Assembly (NCBI RefSeq): GCF_027625935.1
Contig: NZ_CP115300.1
Span: 3,720,001-3,784,000 of the forward strand
Direction: 5' to 3'
Source of the DNA: Streptomyces camelliae
GTDB taxonomy: Bacteria; Actinomycetota; Actinomycetes; Streptomycetales; Streptomycetaceae
DNA: 64,000 bases
The notes beneath the pieces were generated by a model that searched no databases, was not told the origin of the DNA, and saw only the letters and a program-made list of their open reading frames with translations. This document shows positions 35,353 to 45,768 of the stretch, one piece after another. Made by a program: the position numbers and the translations under genes. Each line of letters starts with the position of its first letter. The stretch's first letter is position 1.

Positions 35353-35574
35353 CTACTTGTAGCGGTAGACGATCCGGCCACGCGTCAGGTCGTACGGAGA
35401 CAGCTCCACCACGACCCGGTCGTCAGGGAGGATGCGGATGTAGTGCATACGCATCTTGCCGCTGATGTGTGCCAGGACCTGGTGGCCGTTCTGGAGCTCG
35501 ACCTTGAACATGGCGTTCGGCAGAGACTCGACGACAGTGCCCTCGATCTCGATGGCACCTTGCTTCTTGGCCAC
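35353..35574 (-). CDS. infA: translation initiation factor IF-1
   Basis: A 73-residue OB-fold protein that occupies the ribosomal A site during initiation. It starts [20 protein letters not shown] and carries the conserved [27 protein letters not shown] (positions about 35-61). It begins a sub-operon with rpmJ-rpsM-rpsK-rpoA-rplQ, with its own promoter in the 203-bp gap after map. Confidence 0.98.
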   Translation of the reverse strand: MAKKQGAIEIEGTVVESLPNAMFKVELQNGHQVLAHISGKMRMHYIRILPDDRVVVELSPYDLTRGRIVYRYK

Positions 35575-35654
35575 GCTTCGCCCTTCGAATCGACTACCTT
35601 GATCGACTCTCCCGCGAGCATGCGGACATGCGGGTGCACGAGAGCCGACGAGTC

Positions 35655-35684
35655 AGTCTACGTCGGCGCACCCCGAAAGGCGAA
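35655..35684 (-). promoter_or_regulatory. candidate infA promoter
   Basis: On the minus strand TAGACT (35660-35655) is a good -10 element; 18 bases upstream is TTCGCC (35684-35679), a weak -35. The position gives a leader of about 75 nt before infA. Confidence 0.4.
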
Positions 35685-35777
35685 TCGAGGAAGTCTGCCC
35701 TACGGGGGAGATCATTAACCGAGCGGGACCCATCCCTGACACCGGCCTCCGACCGGCTGTCGCGGGAGGGGCCGCCG

Positions 35778-36614
35778 TCAGGCCAGCGGGTCCGGTGCCG
35801 CCGTGATGCCGTGCTCCGCCAGCTTCGCCTTGCCTCCGTCGGGAGCGGTCAGCACCAGCGGGCCTTCCTCCGTCAGGGCGACCGAGTGCTCCCAGTGGGA
35901 GGACCACGTGCCGTCCGTCGTGATGACCGTCCAGTCGTCCGACAGGACCTCCGTGCGCGGGGTGCCGAGGGAGACCATCGGCTCGATCGCGAGGCAGAAG
36001 CCGGGGACCAGCTTGGGACCCTTGCCGCGGCGGCGGTCGACGTAGTTCAGCAGATGCGGGTCCATGTGCATCTCGGTGCCGATGCCGTGGCCGCCGTAGT
36101 CCTCGATGATCCCGTACTTGCCGCCGCCCGGCTTCGGCTGGCGGCGGATGTACGTCTCGATCGCCCGGGAGACGTCGACCAGGCGGTTGCCCTGCTTCAT
36201 GGCCGCGATGCCGGCCCACATCGACTCTTCCGTCACCCGGGACAGCTCGATCAGCTCCGGAGCGTGACCGGAGCCCACGAAGGCCGTGTAGGCCGCGTCG
36301 CCGTGCCAGCCGTCGACGATCGCGCCGCAGTCGATGGAGATGATGTCGCCATCCTTCAGGACGACGTCGTCGGAGGGGATGCCGTGGACGACCACGTCGT
36401 TGACCGAGGTGCAGATCGTCGCGGGGAAGCCGCCGTAGCCCAGGAAGTTCGACTTCGCGCCGTGCTCGGCGAGGACCTTACGGGCGACCTCGTCCAGATC
36501 CTTGGTGGAGGCGCCCGGCACCGCGGCCTCCCGAGTGGCCGCGTGGATGGCGGCTACGACCAGGCCCGCCGCACGCATCTTGGCGATCTGCTCGGGGGTC
36601 TTGATCTGCACCAT
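35778..36614 (-). CDS. map: methionine aminopeptidase, type I
   Basis: A 278-residue metalloprotease that removes initiator methionine. The five metal-ligand regions are visible: DGDIISIDCGAIVDGWHGDAA, GHGIGTEMHMDP, FCLAIEPMV and the final GTWSSHWEHSVALTEEG. It lies 104 bp after adk in the conserved secY-adk-map order; a hairpin with 8-bp arms (36671-36678, 36694-36701) sits in the gap. Confidence 0.97.
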   Translation of the reverse strand: MVQIKTPEQIAKMRAAGLVVAAIHAATREAAVPGASTKDLDEVARKVLAEHGAKSNFLGYGGFPATICTSVNDVVVHGIPSDDVVLKDGDIISIDCGAIVDGWHGDAAYTAFVGSGHAPELIELSRVTEESMWAGIAAMKQGNRLVDVSRAIETYIRRQPKPGGGKYGIIEDYGGHGIGTEMHMDPHLLNYVDRRRGKGPKLVPGFCLAIEPMVSLGTPRTEVLSDDWTVITTDGTWSSHWEHSVALTEEGPLVLTAPDGGKAKLAEHGITAAPDPLA

Positions 36615-36718
36615 GGGGGCCTGCGCTCTCCGTCACTCGCGTCGACTGGGGGTTACCTGTACAACAGTACGGCCGCGGCACCCGGGAGGGGCACCGCGGC
36701 CGGACAAGGGCCGTAGGA

Positions 36719-37381
36719 CTACTGCTCGGCCTTCTCGCGCTTCAGGGCCTCCAGGGCCCGCTGCGTGATCTCGCCCACGGGGCCCAGGGAGGAGATCGTC
36801 ACGACCAGGCCCTGCGCCTTGTAGTAGTCGATGATCGGCTCGGTCTTCGTGTGGTAGATCTCCAGCCGCGTGCGGACGGTGTCCTCGGAGTCGTCGTCGC
36901 GCTGGTACAGCTCACCGCCGCAGACGTCGCAGACGCCCTCCTTCTTCGGGGGGCTGTACGTCACGTGGAACACGTGCGAGGAGTCGTTGCGGCAGATGCG
37001 CCGGCCGGCGATCCGCTTGACGACCTCGTCCTCTGAGACCTCCAGGTCCAGGACGGCGTCCAGCGTGATGCCCTCGGTCTGCAGGAGCTCGTCGAGCGCC
37101 TCGGCCTGCTCCACGTTCCGCGGGAATCCGTCCAGCAGGAAGCCCTTCACGGCGTCCGGCTGCTCCATGCGGTCCTTGGCCATGCCGATGGTGACCGAGT
37201 CCGGCACCAGCTCGCCCTTGTCCATGTAGGACTGCGCGAGCTTGCCCAGCTCCGTTCCCTGGCTGATGTTGGCCCGGAAGAGGTCACCGGTGGAGATGTG
37301 CGGGATGGACAGCTTCTCGGCGAGACGGACGGCTTGCGTTCCCTTACCGGCACCCGGCGGCCCGACGAGGACGATACGCAT
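36719..37381 (-). CDS. adk: adenylate kinase
   Basis: A 220-residue long-form adenylate kinase. The P-loop is [17 protein letters not shown] (7-23), followed by [11 protein letters not shown] and the DGFPRN motif. The lid (about 127-165) carries three cysteines (RRICRND and CDVCG), suggesting a remodelled zinc-type lid. The start codon overlaps the secY stop by one base (TGATG), so translation is coupled. Confidence 0.97.
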   Translation of the reverse strand: MRIVLVGPPGAGKGTQAVRLAEKLSIPHISTGDLFRANISQGTELGKLAQSYMDKGELVPDSVTIGMAKDRMEQPDAVKGFLLDGFPRNVEQAEALDELLQTEGITLDAVLDLEVSEDEVVKRIAGRRICRNDSSHVFHVTYSPPKKEGVCDVCGGELYQRDDDSEDTVRTRLEIYHTKTEPIIDYYKAQGLVVTISSLGPVGEITQRALEALKREKAEQ

Positions 37382-38694
37382 CAGCGGAGGAACCCTTCGT
37401 AATTGCGCTGCTGGAGCTGGCTCTCGATCTGCTTCACCGTCTCAAGACCGACACCCACGATGATCAGGATGCTGGTGCCACCGAACGGGAAGTTCTGGCT
37501 TGCCCCGAAGCCCACCAACGCCATTGTCGGTACGAGAGCGATCAGACCCAGATACAGCGAACCCGGCCAGGTGATCCGGTTGAGCACGTAGCTGAGGTAC
37601 TCAGCGGTCGGTCGGCCAGCCCGGATGCCCGGGATGAAGCCACCATACTTCTTCATGTTGTCGGCTACTTCCTCGGGGTTGAAGGAGATAGCGACGTAGA
37701 AGAACGCGAAGAAAACGATGAGCAAGAAGTACAGAGTGATGTAAATCGGGTGGTCACCCTTGGTGAGGTTCTGCTGGATCCACGACTTCCAGCCCGAATT
37801 GCCCCCCGCGAACTGCGCCACGAGCGCCGGGATGTAGAGCAGCGAGGAGGCGAAGATGACGGGAATCACACCCGCCTGGTTCACCTTGAGCGGGATGTAC
37901 GTGGACGTACCACCGTAGGAACGACGGCCGATCATGCGCTTCGCGTACTGCACCGGGATGCGGCGCTGGGCCTGCTCGACGAAGACGACGAGCGCGACCA
38001 TCACCAGGCCGATCAGGATCACCGTGCCGAACTCGATCCAGCCGCCGGCCAGGGTGCCCTGCTTCTTGATCGCCCACAGCGCGGACGGGAAGGTCGCGGC
38101 GATCGAGATGAACATCAGGATCGACATGCCGTTGCCGATGCCGCGGTCGGTGATCAGCTCGCCGAGCCACATCACGACACAGGTACCGGCGGTCATGCAG
38201 ATCACCATCGTGATCGTCGTGAAGATCGCCTGGTCGGGGACGATGCTCGACGCGACCGAGCAGCCGTTGAAGAGCGCGCCGCTGCGGGCGGTGGCCACCA
38301 GGCCGGTGCCCTGCAGGATGGCGAGCGCCACCGTCAGGTACCGGGTGTACTGCGTGATCTTCGCCGTGCCGGCCTGGCCCTCCTTCTTCAGGGCTTCCAG
38401 GCGCGGGATGACCACGGTCAGCAGCTGAAGAATGATGCTGGCCGTGATGTACGGCATGATGCCGAGCGCGAAGACCGTGATCTGGAGCAGCGCGCCGCCG
38501 CTGAACATGTTGACGAGGCCGAACAGGCCCTGATTGGCCCCCGCCTCGCTCACACACTGCTGGACGGCCTTGTAGTTGACGCCGGGGATCGGGATGTGGG
38601 TACCGACGCGGTAGACCACGATGATGGCCAGCGTGAAGAGCAGCTTCTTGCGCAGGTCGGGCGTCCTGAACGCCCGGGCGAACGCGGTGAGCAC
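37381..38694 (-). CDS. secY: preprotein translocase subunit SecY
   Basis: A 437-residue, ten-helix channel protein of the Sec translocon. It starts [20 protein letters not shown] and contains IPIPGVNY, the [17 protein letters not shown] plug/helix region, and the conserved basic loop [12 protein letters not shown]. It lies 244 bp below rplO behind a strong hairpin, so secY-adk-map may have its own promoter. Confidence 0.98.
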   Translation of the reverse strand: MLTAFARAFRTPDLRKKLLFTLAIIVVYRVGTHIPIPGVNYKAVQQCVSEAGANQGLFGLVNMFSGGALLQITVFALGIMPYITASIILQLLTVVIPRLEALKKEGQAGTAKITQYTRYLTVALAILQGTGLVATARSGALFNGCSVASSIVPDQAIFTTITMVICMTAGTCVVMWLGELITDRGIGNGMSILMFISIAATFPSALWAIKKQGTLAGGWIEFGTVILIGLVMVALVVFVEQAQRRIPVQYAKRMIGRRSYGGTSTYIPLKVNQAGVIPVIFASSLLYIPALVAQFAGGNSGWKSWIQQNLTKGDHPIYITLYFLLIVFFAFFYVAISFNPEEVADNMKKYGGFIPGIRAGRPTAEYLSYVLNRITWPGSLYLGLIALVPTMALVGFGASQNFPFGGTSILIIVGVGLETVKQIESQLQQRNYEGFLR

Positions 38695-38862
38695 GGTGCC
38701 TCCTGCGACCCCCGCGCAACTGCGTCAAGGGTGACGGTCTTGAGGTTCGACGGATACAGACGAATTACTAACGGTCAACTGCCGCTCAGGGTGCCCCATG
38801 AGACGCACCCAATGAAAGTAGGCAGTGCTGGCCACCTTACCGGCGAGAGCACTCCCCTAGGA

Positions 38863-38911
38863 ACGACCGACCGGGGATACCCCTTTTGTGGAGTATCCCC
38901 GGTCGGGATCG
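38863..38911 (-). terminator. hairpin between rplO and secY
   Basis: A perfect 12-bp stem GACCGGGGATAC/GTATCCCCGGTC (38869-38880 with 38893-38904), with a 12-base loop. The flanks GAACGAC and ATCGTTC extend it past a small bulge. It lies 28 bp after the rplO stop codon, the position of a terminator or attenuator within the spc operon. Confidence 0.75.
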
Positions 38912-38938
38912 TTCATGTCATCGAATGACCTGAGGAAC

Positions 38939-39394
38939 TCAGACCAGCTCGGTGACCGTACCGCCGGCGGCGGTGATCTTCTCCTTGGCGGAGCCGGAGA
39001 CGGCGTCGACCGTCACCTGCAGCGCCACGGAGACCTCGCCCTGGCCGAGGACCTTGACGAGGCTGTTCTTGCGAACGGCACCCTTGGCGACGAGACCCTC
39101 GACGGTGACCTCGCCACCCTCCGGGTACAGCGCGGCCAGCTTGTCGAGGTTCACGACCTGGTACTCGGTCTTGAACGGGTTCTTGAAGCCCTTCAGCTTC
39201 GGGAGGCGCATGTGCAGCGGCATCTGGCCACCCTCGAAGCGCTCCGGAACCTGGTAGCGGGCCTTGGTGCCCTTGGTACCACGACCGGCCGTCTTACCCT
39301 TCGACGCCTCACCACGACCCACACGGGTCTTGGCGGTCTTGGCGCCCGGGGCGGGACGGAGGTTGTGGATCTTCAGCGGGTTCTGCTCCGCCAT
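38939..39394 (-). CDS. rplO: 50S ribosomal protein L15
   Basis: A 151-residue L15. The Gly/Lys/Arg-rich N-terminus ([21 protein letters not shown], then [10 protein letters not shown]) threads into 23S rRNA. The globular C-terminus includes [14 protein letters not shown]. It follows rpmD by two bases. Confidence 0.98.
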   Translation of the reverse strand: MAEQNPLKIHNLRPAPGAKTAKTRVGRGEASKGKTAGRGTKGTKARYQVPERFEGGQMPLHMRLPKLKGFKNPFKTEYQVVNLDKLAALYPEGGEVTVEGLVAKGAVRKNSLVKVLGQGEVSVALQVTVDAVSGSAKEKITAAGGTVTELV

Positions 39395-39396
39395 GA

Positions 39397-39579
39397 TCAG
39401 TCGACCTCCTCGACCGTCACGAGGTGGCGGACGGTGTGCACCATGCCGCGGAACTCGGGGCGGTCCTCCTTGACGACCACGGTGTTGATCCCCTTGAGAC
39501 CAAGCGACCGCAGAGTGTCACGGTGGTTCTGCTTGCTGCCGATGTAGGACTTGACCTGCGTGATCTTGAGCTGCGCCAT
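39397..39579 (-). CDS. rpmD: 50S ribosomal protein L30
   Basis: A 60-residue L30 with the conserved [20 protein letters not shown] and a C-terminus rich in His/Arg ([15 protein letters not shown]). The ATG at 39579 is two bases after the rpsE stop; the open frame upstream of it lies within rpsE. Confidence 0.97.
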   Translation of the reverse strand: MAQLKITQVKSYIGSKQNHRDTLRSLGLKGINTVVVKEDRPEFRGMVHTVRHLVTVEEVD

Positions 39580-39581
39580 GA

Positions 39582-40187
39582 TTACGCACCCGCCCCGGCA
39601 CGCGCACGCAGCAGAGCCGCGGGAGCGACGTCCTCCAGGGGCAGACCACGGCGGGCCGCGATCTCCTCGGGACGCTGCAGACCCTTCAGGGCCTCCACGG
39701 TCGCGTGCACGATGTTGATGGCGTTGTCGGAGCCGAGCGACTTCGACAGCACGTCGTGGATACCGGCGCACTCCAGCACGGCACGCACCGGACCACCGGC
39801 GATAACACCGGTACCGGGCGACGCGGGCTTGAGCAGCACGACGCCGGCAGCCTTCTCACCCTGGATCGGGTGCGGGATGGTGCCCTGGATACGGGGGACC
39901 TTGAAGAAGTGCTTCTTGGCCTCCTCAACGCCCTTGGCGATGGCGGCCGGCACCTCCTTGGCCTTGCCGTAACCGACACCCACGGTGCCGTCACCGTCGC
40001 CCACCACGACCAGCGCGGTGAAGCTGAAGCGACGACCACCCTTCACAACCTTGGCGACGCGGTTGATCGCGACGACGCGCTCAACGTACGCGGTCTTCTC
40101 GGCGGCAGCAGCGCCGCCGTCACGGCCCTTCCGGTCCCGCCGCTCGCCGCCACCGGCACCGCCACCGCGGCGCTGGGGTCCAGCCAT
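39582..40187 (-). CDS. rpsE: 30S ribosomal protein S5
   Basis: A 201-residue S5 involved in mRNA unwinding and decoding accuracy. The core contains [23 protein letters not shown] and a conserved [15 protein letters not shown]. An N-terminal Gly/Arg/Asp-rich extension of about 30 residues ([20 protein letters not shown]) and an Ala/Arg-rich tail are typical of actinobacteria. Confidence 0.98.
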   Translation of the reverse strand: MAGPQRRGGGAGGGERRDRKGRDGGAAAAEKTAYVERVVAINRVAKVVKGGRRFSFTALVVVGDGDGTVGVGYGKAKEVPAAIAKGVEEAKKHFFKVPRIQGTIPHPIQGEKAAGVVLLKPASPGTGVIAGGPVRAVLECAGIHDVLSKSLGSDNAINIVHATVEALKGLQRPEEIAARRGLPLEDVAPAALLRARAGAGA

Positions 40188-40226
40188 TGGAATTACCTCT
40201 CTCTTTTTCCGCTAGCTACGGCAGGC

Positions 40227-40610
40227 TCAGAACTTGAGCCCGGCTTCGCGGGCGGCGTCCGCCAGGGCGGCGATGCGCCCGGCGTACTGGTTGCCACCAC
40301 GGTCGAACACGACAGCCTCGACACCGGCGGCCTTGGCACGCTCGGCGACCAGGGCGCCGACCTGCTTGGCCTGCGCGGACTTGTCGCCCTCGCCACCGCG
40401 GACCGACGCGTCCAGGGTGGACGCGGAGGCCAGGGTGTGGCCCTTGAGGTCGTCGATCACCTGCGCCACGATGTGGCGGTTGGAGCGGGTCACGACCAGA
40501 CGGGGACGCTCCGCCGTACCGGCGATCCGCTTGCGGATCCGGATGTGACGGCGCTTGATCGCGGCGCGCTTGTAGGCGTCGCCCTTGAGGATCTTCTGCC
40601 CGTATGCCAT
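40227..40610 (-). CDS. rplR: 50S ribosomal protein L18
   Basis: A 127-residue L18, a 5S rRNA binder of the central protuberance. It has the conserved [20 protein letters not shown] and the C-terminal [20 protein letters not shown]. The start is three bases after the rplF stop. Confidence 0.98.
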   Translation of the reverse strand: MAYGQKILKGDAYKRAAIKRRHIRIRKRIAGTAERPRLVVTRSNRHIVAQVIDDLKGHTLASASTLDASVRGGEGDKSAQAKQVGALVAERAKAAGVEAVVFDRGGNQYAGRIAALADAAREAGLKF

Positions 40611-40613
40611 GGC

Positions 40614-41153
40614 TTACTTACCCGCCTTTCCGACCTTGCGGCGGATGACTTCGCCCTCGTACTTGACACCCTTGGCCTTGTACGGGTCGGGCTTGCGCAG
40701 CTTGCGGATGTTGGCCGCAACCTCGCCGACCTTCTGCTTGTCGATGCCCTCGACCGAGAACCGGGTGGGGGCCTCCACCTTGAAGGTGATGCCCTCGGGG
40801 GCCTCGACGACGATCGGGTGGCTGTAGCCCAGAGCGAACTCCAGGTTCGAACCCTTGGCGGTCACTCGGTAACCGACACCGCTGATTTCGAGCTTCTTCA
40901 CGTAACCCTGGGTCACGCCGGTGATCATGTTCGCCACCAGCGTGCGGGAGAGGCCGTGCAGGGCCTTGCTCTGACGCTCGTCGTTCGGGCGGGTCACCAG
41001 CAGGGTGCCGTCCTCGCCCTTAGCGATGTCGATCGGTGCCACGACGGTGTGGGTCAGCGTGCCCTTGGGGCCCTTGACCGAAACCGTACGGCCGTCGATG
41101 GTGACGTCCACGCCGGCGGGAACCGCGATGGGGAGCTTGCCGATGCGCGACAT
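40614..41153 (-). CDS. rplF: 50S ribosomal protein L6
   Basis: A 179-residue L6 with its two related folds, starting [20 protein letters not shown] and ending [20 protein letters not shown]. It lies near the factor-binding site of the 50S subunit. It follows rpsH by 24 bp. Confidence 0.98.
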   Translation of the reverse strand: MSRIGKLPIAVPAGVDVTIDGRTVSVKGPKGTLTHTVVAPIDIAKGEDGTLLVTRPNDERQSKALHGLSRTLVANMITGVTQGYVKKLEISGVGYRVTAKGSNLEFALGYSHPIVVEAPEGITFKVEAPTRFSVEGIDKQKVGEVAANIRKLRKPDPYKAKGVKYEGEVIRRKVGKAGK

Positions 41154-41177
41154 AGCTGTTTCCTCCGTTCCCTTCTG

Positions 41178-41576
41178 CTACCAGACGTAGGCGAGGACTT
41201 CCCCACCCACGCCCTTCTTGCCGGCCTGCTTGTCGGTGAGGAGCCCGTGCGACGTGGAGATGATCGCCACGCCGAGGCCGCCGAGCACCTTCGGCAGGTT
41301 GGTGGACTTCGCGTACACCCGGAGACCGGGCTTGGAGATCCGCTTGATGCCCGCGATGGAGCGCTCACGGTTGGGGCCGAACTTCAGCTCCAGGACGAGG
41401 TTCTTGCCGACCTCGGCGTCCTCGATCCGCCAGCCCGTGATGAAGCCCTCCTGCTGGAGGATCTCCGCGATGTGCGACTTGATCTTCGATGCCGGCATGG
41501 TCACGGAGTCGTGGTATGCCGAGTTCGCGTTCCGCAGACGCGTAAGCATGTCTGCGATCGGATCAGTCATGGTCAT
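41178..41576 (-). CDS. rpsH: 30S ribosomal protein S8
   Basis: A 132-residue S8, which binds 16S rRNA helix 21 (and, in E. coli, its own spc mRNA). It starts [20 protein letters not shown] and ends [20 protein letters not shown] plus a short tail. ATG 41576 is chosen over upstream codons in a 212-bp gap after rpsN. Confidence 0.98.
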   Translation of the reverse strand: MTMTDPIADMLTRLRNANSAYHDSVTMPASKIKSHIAEILQQEGFITGWRIEDAEVGKNLVLELKFGPNRERSIAGIKRISKPGLRVYAKSTNLPKVLGGLGVAIISTSHGLLTDKQAGKKGVGGEVLAYVW

Positions 41577-41788
41577 GAATTGGCCTTCGGCCTCTCTCGC
41601 CGGGGTTTCCTGGTGCGCCATCCCTCTCCCCGATCCGAGACGGGACGGGTGCGGCGCGGTGGACCTACGGCGTAGTAAGTCGTACGGGCGCGGCAGACGC
41701 CCAACCCCGCAAGCCTACGGCATGCGGAGAAGGGCCTCTGCCGACCCAGATGCTTACCGAGAGCTTCAGGAATCCCCTATTACAGGGA
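41577..41788 (-). other. unusually long rpsN-rpsH gap
   Basis: These 212 bases have no gene, although neighbouring genes are mostly within 25 bp of each other. A small inverted repeat AATCCC/GGGATT (41771-41776 with 41785-41790) overlaps the end of rpsN. In E. coli S8 regulates translation in this part of the operon, so a regulatory site is possible, but I could not draw an S8-type target. Confidence 0.35.
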
Positions 41789-41974
41789 TTACCAGGAGCT
41801 CTTGGTCACGCCCGGCAGCTCGCCACGGTGAGCCATCTCACGGAGGCACACGCGGCAGAGGCCGAACTTGCGGTACACGGAGTGCGGACGGCCGCAGCGC
41901 TGGCAGCGGGTGTAGCCACGCACACCGAACTTGGGCTTGCGAGCAGCCTTAGCGATCAGAGCCTTCTTCGCCAT
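41789..41974 (-). CDS. rpsN: 30S ribosomal protein S14, zinc-binding short form (type Z)
   Basis: A 61-residue S14. Zinc ligands are CQRC and CRVC in [21 protein letters not shown], so this is the zinc-dependent short form and not the zinc-free 101-residue type. It is five bases after rplE and its ATG is preceded by AGGCGTGAGCG. A zinc-free paralogue elsewhere is common in Streptomyces. Confidence 0.97.
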   Translation of the reverse strand: MAKKALIAKAARKPKFGVRGYTRCQRCGRPHSVYRKFGLCRVCLREMAHRGELPGVTKSSW

Positions 41975-41979
41975 CTCGC

Positions 41980-42537
41980 TCACGCCTCCTTGAAGGGGAA
42001 GCCGAGGTGACGAAGGAGCGCACGGCCCTCAGCGTCGTTGGTCGCCGTGGTCACCACGGTGATGTCCATACCCCGGGTGCGGTCGATCTTGTCCTGGTCG
42101 ATCTCGTGGAACATGACCTGCTCCGTGAGACCGAAGGTGTAGTTGCCACGGCCGTCGAACTGCTTGGGGGACAGGCCGCGGAAGTCGCGGATGCGCGGCA
42201 GCGCGAGCGACAGGGTGCGGTCCAGGAACTCCCACATGCGGTCGCCACGGAGCGTGACGTGGGCACCGATCGGCTGGCCCTCACGCAGCTTGAACTGCGC
42301 GATGGACTTGCGGGCCTTGGTGACGGCCGGCTTCTGACCGGTGATCGTGGTGAGGTCGCGGATGGCGCCCTCGATCAGCTTCGAGTCACGGGCGGCGTCG
42401 CCGACACCCATGTTGACCACGATCTTGACGAGGCCGGGGATCTGCATGACGTTCTCGTACTTGAACTCGTCACGCAGCTTGCCCGCGATCTCCTCGCGGT
42501 ACTTCTGCTTCAGACGCGGAGTGGTGGTGGTAGCCAT
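41980..42537 (-). CDS. rplE: 50S ribosomal protein L5
   Basis: A 185-residue L5, which binds 5S rRNA. It includes [40 protein letters not shown] and [20 protein letters not shown]. It overlaps the rplX stop by one base. Confidence 0.98.
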   Translation of the reverse strand: MATTTTPRLKQKYREEIAGKLRDEFKYENVMQIPGLVKIVVNMGVGDAARDSKLIEGAIRDLTTITGQKPAVTKARKSIAQFKLREGQPIGAHVTLRGDRMWEFLDRTLSLALPRIRDFRGLSPKQFDGRGNYTFGLTEQVMFHEIDQDKIDRTRGMDITVVTTATNDAEGRALLRHLGFPFKEA

Positions 42538-42860
42538 CAGATGTCCTCACCCGTCCGCTTGGCAACGCGGATCTTGTTGCCCTCGTCGTCGAAGCGGTAA
42601 CCGACACGCGTGACGACCTTCTTGCCGTCCTTCTCCACGACCAGCTGGACGTTGGAGACGTGGATCGGGGCCTCGGTGGTCACGATGCCGCCGGCCTGGG
42701 AACCGCTGGCGGTCGGGCCGGCCTTGGTGTGCTTCTTGACCCGGTTGACACCCTCGACCAGGACACGCTCCTCGCGCGGGTAAGCGGCAATGACCTTGCC
42801 CTGCTTGCCCTTGTCCTTGCCGGTGATGACCTGGACCAGGTCGCCCTTCTTGATCTTCAT
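42537..42860 (-). CDS. rplX: 50S ribosomal protein L24
   Basis: A 107-residue KOW-motif protein that starts 50S assembly. It begins [20 protein letters not shown] and contains [12 protein letters not shown] and [10 protein letters not shown]. It starts two bases after the rplN stop and overlaps rplE by one base. Confidence 0.98.
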   Translation of the reverse strand: MKIKKGDLVQVITGKDKGKQGKVIAAYPREERVLVEGVNRVKKHTKAGPTASGSQAGGIVTTEAPIHVSNVQLVVEKDGKKVVTRVGYRFDDEGNKIRVAKRTGEDI

Positions 42861-42862
42861 GC

Positions 42863-43231
42863 TTACAGCACCTCCGGCGCGAGCGAGATGATCTTCATGA
42901 ACTTCTTCTCGCGCAGCTCACGGCCGACCGGGCCGAAGATGCGGGTGCCGCGAGGGTCGCCGTCGTTCTTCAGAATGACGGCGGCGTTCTCGTCGAAGCG
43001 GATGTACGAGCCGTCCGGACGGCGGCGCTCCTTGACGGTGCGAACGATGACCGCCTTGACGACGTCACCCTTCTTCACGTTGCCACCGGGGATCGCGTCC
43101 TTGACGGTGGCGACGATGACGTCACCGATGCCCGCGTAGCGGCGACCGGAGCCACCGAGCACACGGATGCAAAGGATCTCCTTCGCACCAGTGTTGTCGG
43201 CGACACGCAGTCGCGACTCCTGCTGGATCAC
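42863..43231 (-). CDS. rplN: 50S ribosomal protein L14
   Basis: A 122-residue L14 with the family start [20 protein letters not shown], central [20 protein letters not shown], and end [19 protein letters not shown]. It lies at the subunit interface. A 101-bp gap with two strong hairpins separates it from rpsQ. Confidence 0.98.
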   Translation of the reverse strand: MIQQESRLRVADNTGAKEILCIRVLGGSGRRYAGIGDVIVATVKDAIPGGNVKKGDVVKAVIVRTVKERRRPDGSYIRFDENAAVILKNDGDPRGTRIFGPVGRELREKKFMKIISLAPEVL

Positions 43232-43259
43232 GTCTATCTCCTGTTTGTCTGCCGGTTCC

Positions 43260-43329
43260 CCGGGGGCCGCTCACCCGAGCGGGCCCCCGGAGCCTGGCGG
43301 AACTGTCCTGCGGGGTTTGCCCCGCAGGA
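43260..43329 (-). terminator. two consecutive hairpins between rpsQ and rplN
   Basis: TCCTGCGGGG (43306-43315) and CCCCGCAGGA (43320-43329) form a perfect 10-bp stem just three bases after the rpsQ stop. A second, nearly perfect GC-rich stem spans about 43260-43290 (CCGGGGGCC/GGGCCCCCGG). No U-run follows, so they may be attenuators, processing sites or 3'-end protectors and not full terminators. Confidence 0.6.
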
Positions 43330-43332
43330 GAC

Positions 43333-43617
43333 TTACTTGGCCTTTTCGAGGATCTCGACGACGCGCCAGCGCTTCGTCGCGGACAGCGGCCGGGTCTCCA
43401 TGAGGAGGACGCGGTCGCCGACACCCGCGGCGTTCTGCTCGTCGTGCGCCTTGAGCTTGTTCGTACGGCGGATGACCTTGCCGTACAGCGCGTGCTTGAC
43501 GCGGTCCTCGACAGCGACGACGACGGTCTTGTCCATCTTGTCGCTGACGACGAGACCCTCACGGGTCTTGCGGAAACCGCGCGCCTCTGCGTTCTCAGTC
43601 ACGTTCTTCTCGCTCAT
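43333..43617 (-). CDS. rpsQ: 30S ribosomal protein S17
   Basis: A 94-residue S17 with [20 protein letters not shown] and [20 protein letters not shown]. It overlaps the rpmC stop by one base. It is the last gene before a hairpin-rich gap that divides the S10 and spc groups. Confidence 0.98.
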   Translation of the reverse strand: MSEKNVTENAEARGFRKTREGLVVSDKMDKTVVVAVEDRVKHALYGKVIRRTNKLKAHDEQNAAGVGDRVLLMETRPLSATKRWRVVEILEKAK

Positions 43618-43841
43618 CAGGCGTTCTCCACCGTTTCGATGCCCAGCTCACGCTCGCGCATCAGGGTGTAGATCCGCGCGATGTCCTTGCGGACCGCCTT
43701 CAGACGGCCGTGGTTTTCGAGCTGACCCGTGGCCGCCTGGAAGCGGAGGTTGAACAGCTCTTCCTTGGCCTCGCGGAGCTTGCCCAGAAGCTCCTCGTTG
43801 CCCAGCTCGCGCAGCTCGGACGCCTTGGTACCGGCCGACAT
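43617..43841 (-). CDS. rpmC: 50S ribosomal protein L29
   Basis: A 74-residue helical protein beside the exit tunnel, containing [40 protein letters not shown] and a C-terminal [14 protein letters not shown] 43841 ([10 protein letters not shown]) overlaps the rplP stop (TGATG); a GTG one codon earlier is possible. Confidence 0.97.
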   Translation of the reverse strand: MSAGTKASELRELGNEELLGKLREAKEELFNLRFQAATGQLENHGRLKAVRKDIARIYTLMRERELGIETVENA

Positions 43842-44260
43842 CACGCTTCACCTGCCTCGCGCTTGACGATCCGGCACTTCATCGGCAGCTTGTGGGCCGC
43901 ACGGGTCAGCGCCTCACGGGCGATCTTCTCGTTGGGGTACGACAGCTCGAACATCACGCGTCCGGGCTTGACGTTGGCGATCCACCACTCCGGAGAACCC
44001 TTACCGGAACCCATGCGGGTCTCGGCAGGCTTCTTGGTGAGGGGACGGTCCGGGTAGATGTTGATCCAGACCTTGCCACCACGCTTGATGTGACGCGTCA
44101 TGGCGATACGAGCGGCCTCGATCTGACGGTTCGTCACGTACGCCGGGGTGAGCGCCTGGATGCCGTACTCGCCGAACGCAACCGTCGTGCCACCCTTGGC
44201 AGCGCCGTCGCGCTTGGGGTGGTGCTGCTTGCGGTGCTTGACCCTACGGGGGATCAGCAT
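43841..44260 (-). CDS. rplP: 50S ribosomal protein L16
   Basis: A 139-residue L16, which shapes the A-site tRNA-binding region. It starts [19 protein letters not shown] and contains [20 protein letters not shown] and [19 protein letters not shown]. It follows rpsC by five bases. Confidence 0.98.
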   Translation of the reverse strand: MLIPRRVKHRKQHHPKRDGAAKGGTTVAFGEYGIQALTPAYVTNRQIEAARIAMTRHIKRGGKVWINIYPDRPLTKKPAETRMGSGKGSPEWWIANVKPGRVMFELSYPNEKIAREALTRAAHKLPMKCRIVKREAGEA

Positions 44261-44265
44261 GTCGG

Positions 44266-45084
44266 TCAGGCCTCCGTTCCGGTGCTCTCAGCCGGAGCGG
44301 CGGGAGCCTCGGCCTTGGGGGCCTCGGCGCCGGCAGCCTGCTGCGGCTTGCGACCGCGCCGCTCGCCACCACGGCCACCACGGGCCGGGCGGTCGGCACC
44401 GCCACGCGCCGGGCGGTTACCCGCACGGGCGGCAGCGTTCTCGGCGCGGACCTCGGCGATGTTCTTGACGTCGCCCTTGTAGATCCAGACCTTCACACCG
44501 ATGCGGCCGAAGGTCGTCTTGGCCTCGAAGAAGCCGTAGTCCACGTTCGCACGGAGCGTGTGCAGGGGCACACGGCCCTCGCGGTAGAACTCCGAGCGGG
44601 ACATCTCGGCGCCGCCGAGGCGGCCACCGCACTGGATCTTGATGCCCTTGGCGCCGGCCTTCATCGCCGACTGCATGCTCTTGCGCATGGCACGGCGGAA
44701 GGAGACGCGGGAGGAGAGCTGCTCGGCAACGGCCTGAGCAACCAGCTGAGCGTCGGTCTCGGGGTTCTTGACCTCAAGAATGTTCAGCTGGACCTGCTTG
44801 CCCGTGAGCTTCTCAAGGTCGCCGCGGATGCGGTCGGCCTCGGCGCCACGGCGGCCGATGACGATGCCGGGACGGGCGGTGTGGATGTCCACACGCACGC
44901 GGTCACGGGTGCGCTCGATCTCCACCTTCGAGATACCGGCGCGCTCCATGCCGGACGTCATCATCCGACGGATGGCGACGTCTTCCTTGACGTAGTCCTT
45001 GTACAGCTTGTCGGCGTACCACCGGGACTTGAAGTCCGTGGTGACACCGAGCCGGAACCCATGCGGGTTAACCTTCTGGCCCAT
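44266..45084 (-). CDS. rpsC: 30S ribosomal protein S3
   Basis: A 272-residue S3 of the mRNA entry site. The KH domain includes [20 protein letters not shown] and the C-terminal domain has [21 protein letters not shown] tail of about 50 residues, Arg/Gly-rich then Ala/Pro/Glu-rich ([32 protein letters not shown]), exceeds the E. coli length and is an actinobacterial feature. It overlaps rplV by one base. Confidence 0.98.
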   Translation of the reverse strand: MGQKVNPHGFRLGVTTDFKSRWYADKLYKDYVKEDVAIRRMMTSGMERAGISKVEIERTRDRVRVDIHTARPGIVIGRRGAEADRIRGDLEKLTGKQVQLNILEVKNPETDAQLVAQAVAEQLSSRVSFRRAMRKSMQSAMKAGAKGIKIQCGGRLGGAEMSRSEFYREGRVPLHTLRANVDYGFFEAKTTFGRIGVKVWIYKGDVKNIAEVRAENAAARAGNRPARGGADRPARGGRGGERRGRKPQQAAGAEAPKAEAPAAPAESTGTEA

Positions 45085-45431
45085 TACCGGGTTCCTTCCT
45101 TGCTGCTGACGACCACGGTGATGTGGCTGGTCCGCTTGCGGATCCGGTAGGCACGGCCCTGGGCACGCGGACGGAACCGCTTCAGGGTCGGACCCTCGTC
45201 GACGTACGCCTCGGAGATGTAGAGGCTGTCGGCGTCGGTGTGGTCGTAGTTGTGCGCGGCGTTGGCGATGGCGCTGTCGAGCACCTTGCCGACCGGCACG
45301 GAGGCTGCCTGCGGAGCGAATCGCAGAACAGCCTGGGCCTCCGTGGCGTCCATGCCACGGATGAGGTCCACCACGCGGCGGGCCTTCATGGGCGTGACGC
45401 GGATGTACCGCGCCTGGGCCCTGGCTTCCAT
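45084..45431 (-). CDS. rplV: 50S ribosomal protein L22
   Basis: A 115-residue L22, whose loop lines the exit tunnel. It contains [40 protein letters not shown] and [20 protein letters not shown]; changes in the hairpin loop can give macrolide resistance in other bacteria. It is 43 bp after rpsS. Confidence 0.98.
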   Translation of the reverse strand: MEARAQARYIRVTPMKARRVVDLIRGMDATEAQAVLRFAPQAASVPVGKVLDSAIANAAHNYDHTDADSLYISEAYVDEGPTLKRFRPRAQGRAYRIRKRTSHITVVVSSKEGTR

Positions 45432-45474
45432 GGTTGTCCCTTCAGTTACTTACGTGTCTGAATGCGATCCGCTA

Positions 45475-45756
45475 CTAGCGGCGCTTCGACTTCCGGTCTT
45501 CCTTGACGTGGCCCCGGAAGGTGCGGGTCGGCGAGAACTCGCCGAGCTTGTGGCCGACCATCGACTCGGTGACGAACACCGGGATGTGGGTCTTGCCGTT
45601 GTGCACCGCGATCGTGTGGCCGAGCATGGCCGGGACGATCATCGAGCGACGGGACCAGGTCTTGATGACGTTCTTGGTGCCGGCTTCGTTCTGCGTGTCC
45701 ACCTTCTTGATCAGGTGGTCGTCGACGAAGGGCCCCTTCTTCAAGCTACGAGGCAT
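45475..45756 (-). CDS. rpsS: 30S ribosomal protein S19
   Basis: A 93-residue S19 of the 30S head, starting [20 protein letters not shown] and containing [20 protein letters not shown] and [20 protein letters not shown]. It is 12 bp after rplB. Confidence 0.98.
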   Translation of the reverse strand: MPRSLKKGPFVDDHLIKKVDTQNEAGTKNVIKTWSRRSMIVPAMLGHTIAVHNGKTHIPVFVTESMVGHKLGEFSPTRTFRGHVKEDRKSKRR

Positions 45757-45768
45757 CTCAACCCGTCC

